From the NCBI RefSeq assembly GCF_014205295.1, contig NZ_JACHNF010000001.1, positions 3,658,001 to 3,722,000 on the forward strand: 64,000 nt of DNA. Direction: 5' to 3'. Numbering within the stretch: the stretch's first letter is position 1; every line of letters begins with the position of its first letter. The notes beneath the pieces are model-generated. The model worked only from the letters and a program-made list of their open reading frames with translations. It did no database searches and was not told the DNA's origin. This stretch comes from Kribbella solani. GTDB lineage: Bacteria; Actinomycetota; Actinomycetes; Propionibacteriales; Kribbellaceae. The position numbers were made by a program, and so were the translations under genes. Below are positions 17,219 to 26,161 of the stretch, piece by piece.

Positions 17219-18525
17219 TGGATCAATCGCTGGTCCGCAGTCTGCGCGAGGACGTCGCCGAGGTGCTGGCCCGGCAGCGTCGCGAGGACACCGCGAACGG
17301 GCTGCCGCAGATGAATGCCGAGGACGAGCGCCAGTTCGCCCGCGCGGTCGTCGGCCGGGTCCTGGAGGCGCACGCCCGGGGCGAGCTCGCGGCCGGCCGC
17401 ACTCCCCCGGCGGCCGCCGAGGAGCAGGAGCTTGCCGACGGCATCCATGCGGCGCTGTTCGGGGTCGGGCGGCTACAACCACTGCTCGACGACCCGATGG
17501 TCGAGAACGTCGACATCAACGGCTGCGACCGGGTGTTCATCGGGTACGCCGACGGACGTGAGGATCGCGGTGCACCGGTCGCCGAGAACGACGACGAACT
17601 GGTCGAGCTGATCCAGACCCTGGCCGCGTACTCGGGACTCGCGAGCCGCCCGTTCGACGCCGCGAACCCGCAACTGGATCTCCGGCTTCCGGACGGCAGC
17701 CGGCTGTCGGCCCTGATGGGTGTCGTCCCGCGCCCGTCGCTCTCGATCCGGCGATCCCGGCTGTCCCGGGTGCGGCTGGAGTCCCTGGTCGAGTACGGCA
17801 CCTTGAGTCCGGAGCTCGCCGCCTTCCTGTCGGCCGCGGTCAGTGCCCGGAAGAACATCATGATCGCCGGCGCGACGAACGCCGGAAAGACCACGCTGCT
17901 CCGGGCACTCGCCAACGAGATCCCGCCGGACGAGCGGCTGATCACCGTCGAACGCGCGCTGGAACTCGGGCTCGGTGAGTTCGAGGACCTGCATCCGAAC
18001 GTGCTGTCGATGGAGGAGCGGCTGCCGAACTCGGAGGGCCAGGGCGCGATCGTGATGGCCGAGCTGGTCCGCCGCAGCCTGCGGATGAACCCGAGCCGGG
18101 TGATAGTCGGCGAGGTGCTCGGCGACGAGATCGTCACCATGCTGAACGCGATGAGTCAGGGAAACGACGGCTCGCTGTCGACGATCCACGCGAACTCGTC
18201 GCTGGAAGTCTTCAACCGGATCTGTACGTACGCGATCCAGTCGGCGGAACGGCTGCCGGCCGACGCGACGATGATGCTGATCGCGGGCGCGATCGACTTC
18301 GTGGTGTTCATCGAACGCCGGAACGAGTTCGCCGAAGGTGGCGCGCTGCGGCGGATCGTCACCTCGGTCCGCGAGGTCAACGGTGTCGACGGCCGGGTGC
18401 TGTCCAGCGAGATCTTCGCCCAGGGCCGCGACGGCCTGGCGGTGCCGGCGGCTCCGATCAGCTGCCTGGCCGAGTTGCAGGCAGTCGGGTACCGCGGTAG
18501 CGCGGCGGCGGGATGGGCATCGTGA
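17218..18525 (+). CDS. cpaF: Pilus assembly ATPase CpaF/TadA
   Basis: A 435-aa type II/IV secretion ATPase that drives assembly of the Flp pilus at the inner face of the membrane. The N-terminal domain (1-110) precedes LFGVGRLQPLLDDPMVEN, a hallmark of the CpaF clade. Walker A is GATNAGKT at 218-225. The Asp and His box residues lie in VIVGEVLGDE and GSLSTIHANSS. The length is standard. The gene overlaps tadZ by one base and tadB by 13 bp, so all are co-translated. Identity is certain. Confidence 0.95.
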   Translation: MDQSLVRSLREDVAEVLARQRREDTANGLPQMNAEDERQFARAVVGRVLEAHARGELAAGRTPPAAAEEQELADGIHAALFGVGRLQPLLDDPMVENVDINGCDRVFIGYADGREDRGAPVAENDDELVELIQTLAAYSGLASRPFDAANPQLDLRLPDGSRLSALMGVVPRPSLSIRRSRLSRVRLESLVEYGTLSPELAAFLSAAVSARKNIMIAGATNAGKTTLLRALANEIPPDERLITVERALELGLGEFEDLHPNVLSMEERLPNSEGQGAIVMAELVRRSLRMNPSRVIVGEVLGDEIVTMLNAMSQGNDGSLSTIHANSSLEVFNRICTYAIQSAERLPADATMMLIAGAIDFVVFIERRNEFAEGGALRRIVTSVREVNGVDGRVLSSEIFAQGRDGLAVPAAPISCLAELQAVGYRGSAAAGWAS

Positions 18526-19409
18526 ACCCGTCCTTCACGCTGGTCCTGATCGTCATCGCGGGCGCCGTCGCCGGCGGCGCGCTGCTGGTACTGATCCTCG
18601 CCCTCGTCCCGCGCGAAGAGTCCGCCGAGCTCAAGCCGCCCTCCTCGTTGCTGGCGGCAATGAAACGGGCCGGCATCCGGCTGCCGATCGCGATCGGGGT
18701 CGGTCTGCTCCTGCTGCTCCTGACCCGCTGGCCGGTGGCGGCGATCGCGGGCGGCGTACTGGTCTTCGCCTGGCCGTTGCTGTTCGGTGGCGCGCAGGAG
18801 GAACGCATCGCGATCGCCCGGCTGGAGGGCGTCGCGACCTGGACCGAGTCGCTCCGGGACACCGTGGCCGGTGCGGTCGGTCTCGAGCAGGCGATCCCCG
18901 CGACCGCGCACGCGGCCTCACCGGCGATCGCGAAGGAGCTGTCCGCGCTCGCGGACAGGTTGCGCGTACGGGTCCCGCTCGGCCAGGCGCTGCAACGGTT
19001 CGCCGACGAGATGGACGACTCCAGCGTCGACCTGATCGTCGCGACCCTGATCCTGAACTCGAAGCTCCGCGGCCCGGGGCTCCGGGACGTACTGACCTCG
19101 CTCGCCGACTCCGCCCGCGCGGCGCTCGACATGCGGCAGCGGGTGAGCGCGGGCCGCCGCAGCACCCGGCGCAGCGTACGGATCGTGATCGGCGTCGCGC
19201 TCGCCTTCGTATTCGGTCTCTCCATCTTCAACCGCACCTACGTGCAGCCGTATTCGAGCCCGATCGGCCAGGTGGTCCTGCTGCTGATCCTCGGCCTGTA
19301 CGCGGCCGGCTTCGTCTGGCTGCGCCGGCTGGCGACCTTCGAGATGCCCGAGCGCTTCCTGCATGCCCGGGACCGGCTTCCGGACGCCGAAGGAGCTGGT
19401 CGCCGATGA
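18513..19409 (+). CDS. tadB: Tad pilus platform protein TadB
   Basis: A 298-aa integral membrane protein with the type II secretion F domain (SLRDTVAGAVGLEQAIPAT, with ELSALADRLR and DLIVATLILN). Membrane helices lie near residues 10-31, 56-85, 230-246 and 255-275. It forms the inner-membrane platform with TadC. ATG 18513 overlaps the cpaF end, and its TGA overlaps the tadC ATG. Confidence 0.93.
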   Translation: MGIVNPSFTLVLIVIAGAVAGGALLVLILALVPREESAELKPPSSLLAAMKRAGIRLPIAIGVGLLLLLLTRWPVAAIAGGVLVFAWPLLFGGAQEERIAIARLEGVATWTESLRDTVAGAVGLEQAIPATAHAASPAIAKELSALADRLRVRVPLGQALQRFADEMDDSSVDLIVATLILNSKLRGPGLRDVLTSLADSARAALDMRQRVSAGRRSTRRSVRIVIGVALAFVFGLSIFNRTYVQPYSSPIGQVVLLLILGLYAAGFVWLRRLATFEMPERFLHARDRLPDAEGAGRR

Positions 19410-20323
19410 CGCTGATCATGCTGTGCGGAGCCATCGCCGGAGCCGGCCTGCTGCTGGTGATCCGGCTGGTGGACCGCTCCGAGCCGGAAGGCGCGGTCGC
19501 CCTGCTCCAGCTCGATGCGGACCGCCGCCGATTCCGGCAAGAGGTCAGTCTCACCGCGGATCGACGGCATCAGACCGAGTCGCTCCGGATGCGCCGGCTG
19601 GGCGCGAGCCTGCGCCGCGTACTCGATGCCCGGGGCATCCAACTGCCCACGTCGGTTCGCGCGGACCTCGGCGTCACCGGACGTTCGCTCGAGGCGCATC
19701 TTGCCTCCAGCCTGACCGCGGGCCTGGCCGGATTCTTCGTCCCGGTGCTGCTGCTCACGCCGGTGGGCGTGGTGACCGGCGGCATCCCGATCGTGGTGCC
19801 GATCTGGCTGTCACTGGTCGGCGTGATCTTCGGCGCGCTGCTCCCGACCGCACAGTTGCGCTCGGTGGCAGCCGACCGCCGGCGGGACTTTCGGCATGTC
19901 GTCAGCTCGTTCCTCGATCTGGTCGCGATGAACCTCGCGGGCGGACGTGGCGTACCCGAGGCGCTGTCGTCGGCGGCCGGGATCAGCGACGGCTGGGCGT
20001 TCATCCGGATTCGCGACACCCTCGAGACCGCGCGGCTGCAGGGCATCACGCCGTGGGCCGCGCTCGGTCAGCTCGGCGAGGAGCTGTCGATCGACGAGCT
20101 CCGGGACCTCTCGACCGCGCTCGCGCTGGTGGCCGAGGACGGCGCCAAGGTACGGGAGTCGCTGACCGCCCGCGCGGTCTCGATGCGGCGCCGGGAACTG
20201 GCCGAAACCGAAGGCCGGGCGCAGACCCGGTCACAGTCGATGCTGATGGCACAGATGCTGCTCTGCGTCGGCTTCCTGCTGTTCTTGACGTATCCAGCGG
20301 TGGCCCGGGTGATGGGCCTGTGA
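19406..20323 (+). CDS. tadC: Tad pilus platform protein TadC
   Basis: A 305-aa partner of TadB with the same fold. Membrane segments are seen at the N-terminus (LIMLCGAIAGAGLLLVI), about 100-145 and at the C-terminus (LMAQMLLCVGFLLFLTYP). The F-domain signature appears as DLVAMNLAGGRGVPEALSS and ELRDLSTALALVAEDG. ATG 19406 overlaps the tadB stop. It completes the platform; a prepilin peptidase gene is not found downstream. Confidence 0.92.
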   Translation: MTLIMLCGAIAGAGLLLVIRLVDRSEPEGAVALLQLDADRRRFRQEVSLTADRRHQTESLRMRRLGASLRRVLDARGIQLPTSVRADLGVTGRSLEAHLASSLTAGLAGFFVPVLLLTPVGVVTGGIPIVVPIWLSLVGVIFGALLPTAQLRSVAADRRRDFRHVVSSFLDLVAMNLAGGRGVPEALSSAAGISDGWAFIRIRDTLETARLQGITPWAALGQLGEELSIDELRDLSTALALVAEDGAKVRESLTARAVSMRRRELAETEGRAQTRSQSMLMAQMLLCVGFLLFLTYPAVARVMGL

Positions 20324-20360
20324 CCCACCCGCCCGTGACCACCCAGAGGAAGGAACAACG

Positions 20361-20564
20361 ATGACAGAATCGACCCAGCAGGCGCTGCTGTTCGCCCGCG
20401 TGCTGATCGGTGCCCGGTTCGACAGCGCGCGGCGGTCCGAGCGGGGCGTCTCGGCGGTCGAGTGGGTACTGATCTCGGCACTGCTCGCCGGCATCGCGCT
20501 CGCCGTCGGCGTGATCCTGTACAAGAAGCTGACCGGCAAGGCTGAGAACTTGCCGCTCGGCTGA
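20361..20564 (+). CDS. flp: Flp-type pilin
   Basis: A 67-aa type IVb pilin. After a 27-residue leader comes RGVSAVEWVLISALLAGIAL: cleavage after Gly would leave a mature pilin with Glu at +5 and Trp at +6, where Flp pilins normally have Tyr. The hydrophobic helix and a short Lys-rich tail follow. GGAAGGAACA precedes the ATG. Maturation needs a TadV-like peptidase, which is not encoded in this window. Confidence 0.88.
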   Translation: MTESTQQALLFARVLIGARFDSARRSERGVSAVEWVLISALLAGIALAVGVILYKKLTGKAENLPLG

Positions 20565-20581
20565 CGGCCGGACGGTCGACG

Positions 20582-20980
20582 ATGGTACGGCGCCGCGCCC
20601 GTGGGCATCCGGATCGGGGAGCGAGCAGCATCGAACTGGTGATCTACGCACCGATCCTGATGCTGTCGATCTTTCTCACCATCCAGTTCGCGCTGATCTA
20701 TCTCGGGAACCAGGCGGCCGGTTCGGCTGCCCGCGAAGCCGCGCGGACCGCGCGGACCACCCTCGACAGCAGCGCGGCCGAGGCCGCCGGCGCCGGCTAC
20801 TCGGCGAAGGTCGGCAGCGGCATCCTCGAGGATGTCACCGTCACGGTCGAGCCGGTCGGCACCGAGCAGGTTCGGGTGGTGGTCACCGGGCACGCGCTCA
20901 AGATCACGCCGTTCATCGATCCACCGACCGTGACCCAGGTCGTCCAAGGCCCGTTGGAGGAGTTCCGTGCAGACCGCTGA
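20582..20980 (+). CDS. tadE: TadE-like pseudopilin
   Basis: A 132-aa protein with a prepilin-like N-terminus: a basic leader, then DRGASSIELVIYAPILMLSI, with Glu five residues after the likely cleavage site, followed by a single membrane helix and a small extracytoplasmic domain. TadE/TadF proteins are minor pilins of Tad pili. It starts 17 bp after flp and overlaps the next gene by 14 bp. Confidence 0.88.
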   Translation: MVRRRARGHPDRGASSIELVIYAPILMLSIFLTIQFALIYLGNQAAGSAAREAARTARTTLDSSAAEAAGAGYSAKVGSGILEDVTVTVEPVGTEQVRVVVTGHALKITPFIDPPTVTQVVQGPLEEFRADR

Positions 20981-21377
20981 CCGTCGCCGCGACCGCGGCT
21001 CGATGGCAGTGGAGCTTGTCATCCTGGCCCCGGTGATGATGGCCTTCATCGTGCTGGTCGTCGCCTGCGGGCGGTACGTCGCGGTCCGCGGCGACATCGA
21101 GGCGGCCAGCCGGGACGCGGCCCGCGCGGCGTCGCTCGAACGCTCGCGGGACGCCGCCGAGCGGGCGGCCGACGGGGTCGCGGCGGCCGCGCTGGAACAC
21201 CCGGAGCGCTGCCAGGCGGTCGAGCTGACCGGTGACTTCGTTGCCGGTGGCACCATTACGGCGACGGTGACCTGCGACGTCTCGTACGAGGGACTGGGCC
21301 TGATCGGGATTCCCGGCTCCAAACGGCTGACCGCGAGCAGCTCCGCGCCCCTCGACACGTACCGGAGAACCGGATGA
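20967..21377 (+). CDS. Second TadE/TadF-like pseudopilin
   Basis: A 136-aa minor pilin candidate starting at GTG 20967. The leader ends in RRRDRGSMAVELVILAPVMM, with the +5 Glu and a hydrophobic helix. The external domain has two cysteines (HPERCQAVEL and VTCDVSYEG) that could form a disulfide. It overlaps both neighbours by a few bases, as expected for a pilus operon. Confidence 0.87.
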   Translation: MQTADRRRDRGSMAVELVILAPVMMAFIVLVVACGRYVAVRGDIEAASRDAARAASLERSRDAAERAADGVAAAALEHPERCQAVELTGDFVAGGTITATVTCDVSYEGLGLIGIPGSKRLTASSSAPLDTYRRTG

Positions 21378-21778
21378 GGCGCCGGGGTCAGCAGGGATCA
21401 GCCACGGTCTTCCTGCTCGGATTCGCTACCGTGCTGCTGGTCGGCGCGGGCCTGGTCATCGACGGCGGACTCGCGCTGAACGGCCGCCAGCGCATCGCCG
21501 ACGACGCCGAACAGGCATCCCGGTACGGCGCCAACGCCATCGACGAGAACGCGTTACGCGACAGCGGCGCGGTGCGGGTCGACCCGGATACCGCGGTCGC
21601 CCGCGCGACCTCCTTCATGGCGGACCGGGGCTACCGCAACATCGCCGTCGCGGTCGACGGCGACAAAGTGACGACCTCGGCGGAAGGAAGTGTCGAAACG
21701 GCGCTGCTCTCGCTGGTCGGTATCAAGTCGTTCACGGTCCGCGGTGATGCCACCGCGGAAGCTGTCGAGGGACGGTAA
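21374..21778 (+). CDS. TadG-like pilus protein
   Basis: A 134-aa protein with a short basic leader and the segment GSATVFLLGFATVLLVGAG, then VIDGGLALNGRQRIADDAEQA, characteristic of the TadG/Flp-associated family (pilus assembly TadE/G-like N-terminus). It lacks the von Willebrand domain of longer TadG proteins. ATG 21374 overlaps the previous stop by 4 bp. It is probably membrane anchored and part of, or beside, the pilus base. Confidence 0.85.
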   Translation: MRRRGQQGSATVFLLGFATVLLVGAGLVIDGGLALNGRQRIADDAEQASRYGANAIDENALRDSGAVRVDPDTAVARATSFMADRGYRNIAVAVDGDKVTTSAEGSVETALLSLVGIKSFTVRGDATAEAVEGR

Positions 21779-21788
21779 GGAAACCACG

Positions 21789-24512
21789 ATGAGTCGAACA
21801 CCGAGCCCGGAACGGTTTCTCCAGGCCGAGCTGGCACCACACCGAGAGCGCTCGATCGGCCGCGCGCTGCTCGCGGCCGTCGCCCTGCTGGTACTGGTGG
21901 CCGGGGTGCCCGCCGCGTTGATCGCCTTCACCGGTCCGCCGCCGTTCCCGCACAGCTGGCCGGATCGGGACACCCTCACCAGCCCGATCGGCGTGGATAC
22001 CCTGCTGACCGTCCTGACCTTCGTCGTCTGGCTCGCCTGGCTGCATTTCGTCGCCTGTGTCGCCGCCGAGCTCAGTAGCGCCGTGCGCGGCCGTGGAGTG
22101 CCGCGGTCGATTCCACTCGGCGGTGGCAGCCAGCGCATCGCCAGGGTTCTCGTCAGCGCGTTGATCGTCACCGGCATCGCGGCCGGCCAAGCATCAGCCC
22201 TGACCACCACACACGAGCCCACAGCACAGCCGACGCACAGCGTTTCCACGACCCACCAAACGACGGCCACGCCGCAGGACAAGCCCGCTGCCGCCCATGT
22301 GACCAGCAACAACCCGCTGGCCGGCAAGAAGGTTTACGTGGTCAAGGCACCGCATGCTCATCGGCATGACAGCCTGTGGGACATCGCGGACAAGCACCTG
22401 GGTGACGGTCGCCGCTACACCGAGATCTACGAGCTCAACAAGGAACGCGTACAGCCGGACGGGCAGCGTCTGCATCTCGCCCGGCTGATCATGCCGGGCT
22501 GGAACCTGATCATGCCCGAGGACGCGATCGGGGTCTCGCGCGTCCCGGTCGAGCACGTTCCGGAGCAGCGGACGGAGGAGACGCCGCCGAAGCGTACGAC
22601 CGAGGCCCATCCGCACGTCACGGTCGACGATCGCGGCAGCCAGGCCGAGCAGGCCGAACAAGGTGACCATGCTGGGCAGGCCGACGGCGGCGCTGGTGTC
22701 GCCCAGACCGACACGCGGTTCCGGCTTCCCTCCGATCTGCTCGGTGGCGGTCTGCTGACTGCCGGTCTGCTCGCGCTGCTGCTGATCGAGCGGCGGCGGC
22801 GTCGCGGCAGCGACCCCGATCAGGCGGCGACAACGGCCGAGGTCGCCATCCGGGTCGGCGGGGATCCCAGCCGTTCCATCGCGCTCGACCATGCACTGCG
22901 CGCTCTCGGCGGCAGTTGCGAAGCGAGTGGCGTACCGCTGCCGCCGATCTTCGCGGTGCTCGTCGACGACGAATGGATCGAGCTGCTGCTGGCTCCCGCG
23001 CAGGGCAAGGCACCAGCGCCGTGGCAGGACCTCGACGACGGCCGCCGGTGGCGGATCGCCCGCGCGGCGGTCGGCCCGGACACCGGCGGCCCAGCGCCGT
23101 ACCCCGCGCTGGTTTGTCTCGGCCGGGACGAGGACGGGCGCGACGTCCTTGTCGATCTCGAGGCGGCCAGCGGCGCCGTCAGCATCCACGGTGACGCGGT
23201 CGTCGCCCGCGAGGTCGCGAACTCCGTCGCGGTGCAGCTCGCCACCAACCCGTGGGCGGATCTGCTCGAAGTCACCGCCTGGTCGTTGCCTGATGGGCTG
23301 GACGAGATTCTGAGCGACCGCTTGCGAGTCGTCCGGGACCTCGACGCGTTGCTGCCCGAGCTCGAACAGGCCGACGCGGAGCCCGGTGTGCTGACCGGCC
23401 AGGTCTCGCGGTCGATGGACGAGATCCCGCAGTACGTCGTACTCGGCGCGCCGCCCGGCGATGACGCGGCCACACGGCTGGCAGCCCTGGCGGGCCGACG
23501 CAGCAGTGGGTTCGGGCTGCTGGTGGCGGGTCCGGTCCCGGGCGCACGCTGGCAGCTGTTCGCCGATGAGTCGGGCGTGTTGCGGATTCCGGCGCTGGAC
23601 CTGATCGTCCGCGCGAGCCGGCTCACCGAGAAGTCGCTCGACCTGGTCACCGATCTGCTGGCGTCCGCCCGCAGCACGGCCGCGGCGGATCCCGCGGGCC
23701 AGGTGCGCGTACCACAGAGCGGGCGCGCGGGTGATGACTCCAACTGGGTCACCGCGAACGTACGGGTCGGTGTGCTGGGGCGGCTCGACATCCGATCGCC
23801 ACGCATGATCGAACCCGCCAGGTTGCCGCTGGCAACCGAGGTGGCCACCTTCCTCGCGCTACATCCCGGCGGCGTGCATCCGAGCGTACTCGCGGCGTCG
23901 GTCTGGCCTGGTGGGGTCACTACCGAGGTTCGGGACGCGACGGTTCAGCGCGTCCGGGAGTGGCTCGGTACCGATTCCCAAGGAGCGCACCAGCTGCGCA
24001 TCGATGCGACCGGGCGGCTCTATCTGGGTTCCGAAGTGGCGGTCGACTGGGACTGCTTCTGCGAACTGATCCGCCGCAGCCGGACCGCACAGACCACACG
24101 TGACGAGCGCGAACTGCTGCGCCGGGCCATGCATCTCGTCCGCGGCCAGTTCCTCAGCGACCGCGTACCGGGCACGTACTCGTGGCTGGCCCGGGTGCAC
24201 CTGGAGCGGCTCGTACCGGACCTTGTCATTCACGCCGCGCACCGGCTCGCGGAGCTGTCCATCGGCGACGACGATCCGGCCGGCGCCGCGAACGCTGCCC
24301 GGGCCGGCCTCCGGCTCGCGGTCAGCTCGGAGCGCCTCTGGCAAGACCTGCTGGTCGCCGAGTACCGGCGCGGCGGTCATGCGGCGGCCGAGCAGGTCGT
24401 ACACCTGCTCGGCGAGGCGGCCCAGGCGCAGGGGCTCACCCCGAGCGCGGAGACCGAATCTCTGATCGAGGAGTTGCTGCCAGGGCGAACCACGGTCCGG
24501 CGTGTCGGCTGA
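21789..24512 (+). CDS. LysM-BTAD membrane regulator of the Tad locus
   Basis: A 907-aa multidomain protein. Three membrane helices lie in residues about 25-137 (for example LLAAVALLVLVAGVPAALIA). A LysM peptidoglycan-binding domain follows at about 182-242 (DSLWDIADKHLGDGRRY). A fourth helix is near 316-335 (LLGGGLLTAGLLALLLI). After a long middle domain, the C-terminus (about 658-905) is a winged-helix plus bacterial transcriptional activator domain (LGRLDIRSP, ATVQRVREWLG). This could couple cell-wall sensing to transcription, and such fusions are usual in actinobacterial Tad loci. The ATG at 21789 has AAGGAAACC upstream. Whether it binds the TTGCAG palindromes is untested. Confidence 0.85.
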   Translation: MSRTPSPERFLQAELAPHRERSIGRALLAAVALLVLVAGVPAALIAFTGPPPFPHSWPDRDTLTSPIGVDTLLTVLTFVVWLAWLHFVACVAAELSSAVRGRGVPRSIPLGGGSQRIARVLVSALIVTGIAAGQASALTTTHEPTAQPTHSVSTTHQTTATPQDKPAAAHVTSNNPLAGKKVYVVKAPHAHRHDSLWDIADKHLGDGRRYTEIYELNKERVQPDGQRLHLARLIMPGWNLIMPEDAIGVSRVPVEHVPEQRTEETPPKRTTEAHPHVTVDDRGSQAEQAEQGDHAGQADGGAGVAQTDTRFRLPSDLLGGGLLTAGLLALLLIERRRRRGSDPDQAATTAEVAIRVGGDPSRSIALDHALRALGGSCEASGVPLPPIFAVLVDDEWIELLLAPAQGKAPAPWQDLDDGRRWRIARAAVGPDTGGPAPYPALVCLGRDEDGRDVLVDLEAASGAVSIHGDAVVAREVANSVAVQLATNPWADLLEVTAWSLPDGLDEILSDRLRVVRDLDALLPELEQADAEPGVLTGQVSRSMDEIPQYVVLGAPPGDDAATRLAALAGRRSSGFGLLVAGPVPGARWQLFADESGVLRIPALDLIVRASRLTEKSLDLVTDLLASARSTAAADPAGQVRVPQSGRAGDDSNWVTANVRVGVLGRLDIRSPRMIEPARLPLATEVATFLALHPGGVHPSVLAASVWPGGVTTEVRDATVQRVREWLGTDSQGAHQLRIDATGRLYLGSEVAVDWDCFCELIRRSRTAQTTRDERELLRRAMHLVRGQFLSDRVPGTYSWLARVHLERLVPDLVIHAAHRLAELSIGDDDPAGAANAARAGLRLAVSSERLWQDLLVAEYRRGGHAAAEQVVHLLGEAAQAQGLTPSAETESLIEELLPGRTTVRRVG

Positions 24513-24537
24513 CCGGAGCGTCAGAGCGGCATCAGGT

Positions 24538-24553
24538 TTGCAGCTTCCTGCAA
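24538..24553. promoter_or_regulatory. Palindrome TTGCAGCTTCCTGCAA, site 3
   Basis: Six-bp outer arms TTGCAG/CTGCAA with centre CTTC, 25 bp after the regulator stop and 100 bp before the lipoprotein copy 2 start. It differs from site 1 at one of 16 positions. Confidence 0.6.
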
Positions 24554-24579
24554 TTTCGTGGTTGCGGTCGGTGATGGCA

Positions 24580-24793
24580 TGGGATAGTTACTGGCTGGAC
24601 ATGATCGTCCACGGATTGTGCGATCCAACCAATGTCTACTCGGGGAGAGTGGGATGTCGTCAGCTCGGACGCTCAGCGGTGCGGTGCTCGCGGCCTGTCT
24701 GGTCGCCGGACTGGCCGGATGCGGCGGAGCGGACAAGGACAAGGCGGCCGAAACGCCCCAGACCCCGTTGCTCCCCGCCAGCGCGCCACCGTC
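24580..24793 (+). repeat. 214-bp near-identical promoter/5'-gene repeat, copy 2
   Basis: Matches the reverse complement of 14700-14913 with three differences by eye. It covers the promoter-proximal 74 bp and the signal-peptide codons of the lipoprotein gene. Confidence 0.85.
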
Positions 24794-25241
24794 CTCCGCG
24801 ACGCCGACCCCCAAGCCCGTCGACCCGACCACGGCGGCCAAGACCAAGATCCTGGCCGACTACAAGGCGTACGTCGCGGCGAAGTCAAGTGGAATGGTCA
24901 GCAACAGGCCGAGCTACCCGTTCGAGCAACACATGACCGGCAACGCATTGTCGGCAATGAAGTCTCAGATGGGCGGAATGTATCTGATCGAGACGAAGTA
25001 CGGCGGCAACATCATCTTCGTCAAAGGCCGAGTCGCGGCGCTCAATCTGAAAGCGAAGCCGGCCACCGCCACCGTCTACGGCTGCGTCATCTCCAACCTG
25101 ACCTCGAGAAGCAAAACGGGCAAGGTCAGAAAGGACGGCGGCCTCCGCGCGTCCACCCATGACCAATTGGTTCTCGTCGGCGGCACCTGGAAAGTGACCG
25201 AGAACCAATCCAACAAACCTCAGGATCCCGGATGCGCCTGA
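24654..25241 (+). CDS. Tad-locus lipoprotein, copy 2
   Basis: A 195-aa lipoprotein starting at ATG 24654 behind GGGGAG. Signal and lipobox (LVAGLAGC) are identical to copy 1 at 14252-14839. The mature NTF2-like domain (AKTKILADYKAYV, MTGNALSAM, LKAKPATATVYGCVISNL, GGTWKVTENQSNKP) is diverged. It lies directly downstream of the LysM-BTAD gene but has its own upstream palindrome, so it may be separately controlled. It overlaps the secreted-protein gene by 10 bp. Confidence 0.82.
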   Translation: MSSARTLSGAVLAACLVAGLAGCGGADKDKAAETPQTPLLPASAPPSSATPTPKPVDPTTAAKTKILADYKAYVAAKSSGMVSNRPSYPFEQHMTGNALSAMKSQMGGMYLIETKYGGNIIFVKGRVAALNLKAKPATATVYGCVISNLTSRSKTGKVRKDGGLRASTHDQLVLVGGTWKVTENQSNKPQDPGCA

Positions 25242-26161
25242 TCACGCCTGTCATCCTCGGAACTGTCGCGTTGATCGCCGGCGCGGCGATGCAGTCTCTG
25301 CCGGCGGCTGCCGGCGTGCGATGTGATCCGGGTGGTTCGCTCGTCCTGGATCCGGACACTGCCGATGGAAGTCTGACCTGCCCGCCGGCCCCGGGTGAGA
25401 AGGATGGCGGGCAGGACGGGACGAACGGGAAGTCGGTGAGTCGTGGGAGGCCGGCGTGTGTCTGGGTGCCGAAGCCGGATTATCAGCCTTCGCCTGGTGA
25501 GCCGGCTGAGGGGCAGGGTGGGCATTGGTATCAGAAGTTCTGCGCGTTCGGGCAGTACAAGACGATTGCCGATCTGCAGCGGGCGCTGGGCGATATCCGG
25601 GTTTCGGACATGCGGCAGAACGGGCTGATCCGCAGGGCCGGGCTCGATATCCAGTTCTTCAAGACACCACCAGAGATCCCGCGACGTACGCCCTTGCAGG
25701 TGATGCAGTCGGTGGTCGGCTCGTTGCCGTTCGCGAAGCCGTACCTGGCGGTGAACCCGATCGCCACCCGGCAGGTCATCGGAGTCCCGACCTGGGTCTG
25801 GCTCACCGATGACAAGGGCCGGTACGTGCCGGGTCGTTACGAGCAGAAGTCCAAGACCATCTTTCTCGAGGGGTACGCGCTGCAGTGGCGGATCGTCCCG
25901 CAGATCAGTCTGACCCCTGGTGACGGCGGCCCTGCACAACCCTGTCAAGGTGCCGGCATTCCATGGTCCACCGCTACCGCGAACGATCCGGCAGCCTGCA
26001 CTGTCACCTACCAGCACAGCGGCAGCTACGCACTCACGGCCAGCGTCGGCTGGACAGTCCAGTGGTGGCTCGCCAACACCCGCCAGCAAGACCTCACCGG
26101 CCCCACCAACACCACCACCCACCAACTAACCATCAGCGAAATCCAAACCATCACCCGCTGA
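25232..26161 (+). CDS. Secreted Tad-locus protein, copy 2
   Basis: A 309-aa exported protein, identical to copy 1 (13332-14261) from residue 67 onward and different in the signal peptide and first mature residues (RCDPGGSLVLDPDTADG here). Aromatic clusters (VPTWVWL, WTVQWWLANT) and paired cysteines suggest a beta-rich extracellular domain. It ends the plus-strand part of the pilus island. The absolute identity of 243 residues beside a variable N-terminus points to recent gene conversion. Confidence 0.82.
   Translation: MRLITPVILGTVALIAGAAMQSLPAAAGVRCDPGGSLVLDPDTADGSLTCPPAPGEKDGGQDGTNGKSVSRGRPACVWVPKPDYQPSPGEPAEGQGGHWYQKFCAFGQYKTIADLQRALGDIRVSDMRQNGLIRRAGLDIQFFKTPPEIPRRTPLQVMQSVVGSLPFAKPYLAVNPIATRQVIGVPTWVWLTDDKGRYVPGRYEQKSKTIFLEGYALQWRIVPQISLTPGDGGPAQPCQGAGIPWSTATANDPAACTVTYQHSGSYALTASVGWTVQWWLANTRQQDLTGPTNTTTHQLTISEIQTITR

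Noticed and set aside
18338..20323. A 661-codon plus-strand frame across cpaF, tadB and tadC
   Set aside because: Only its last 305 codons (tadC, from 19406) are real; the rest overlaps tadB in another frame and is low-complexity.
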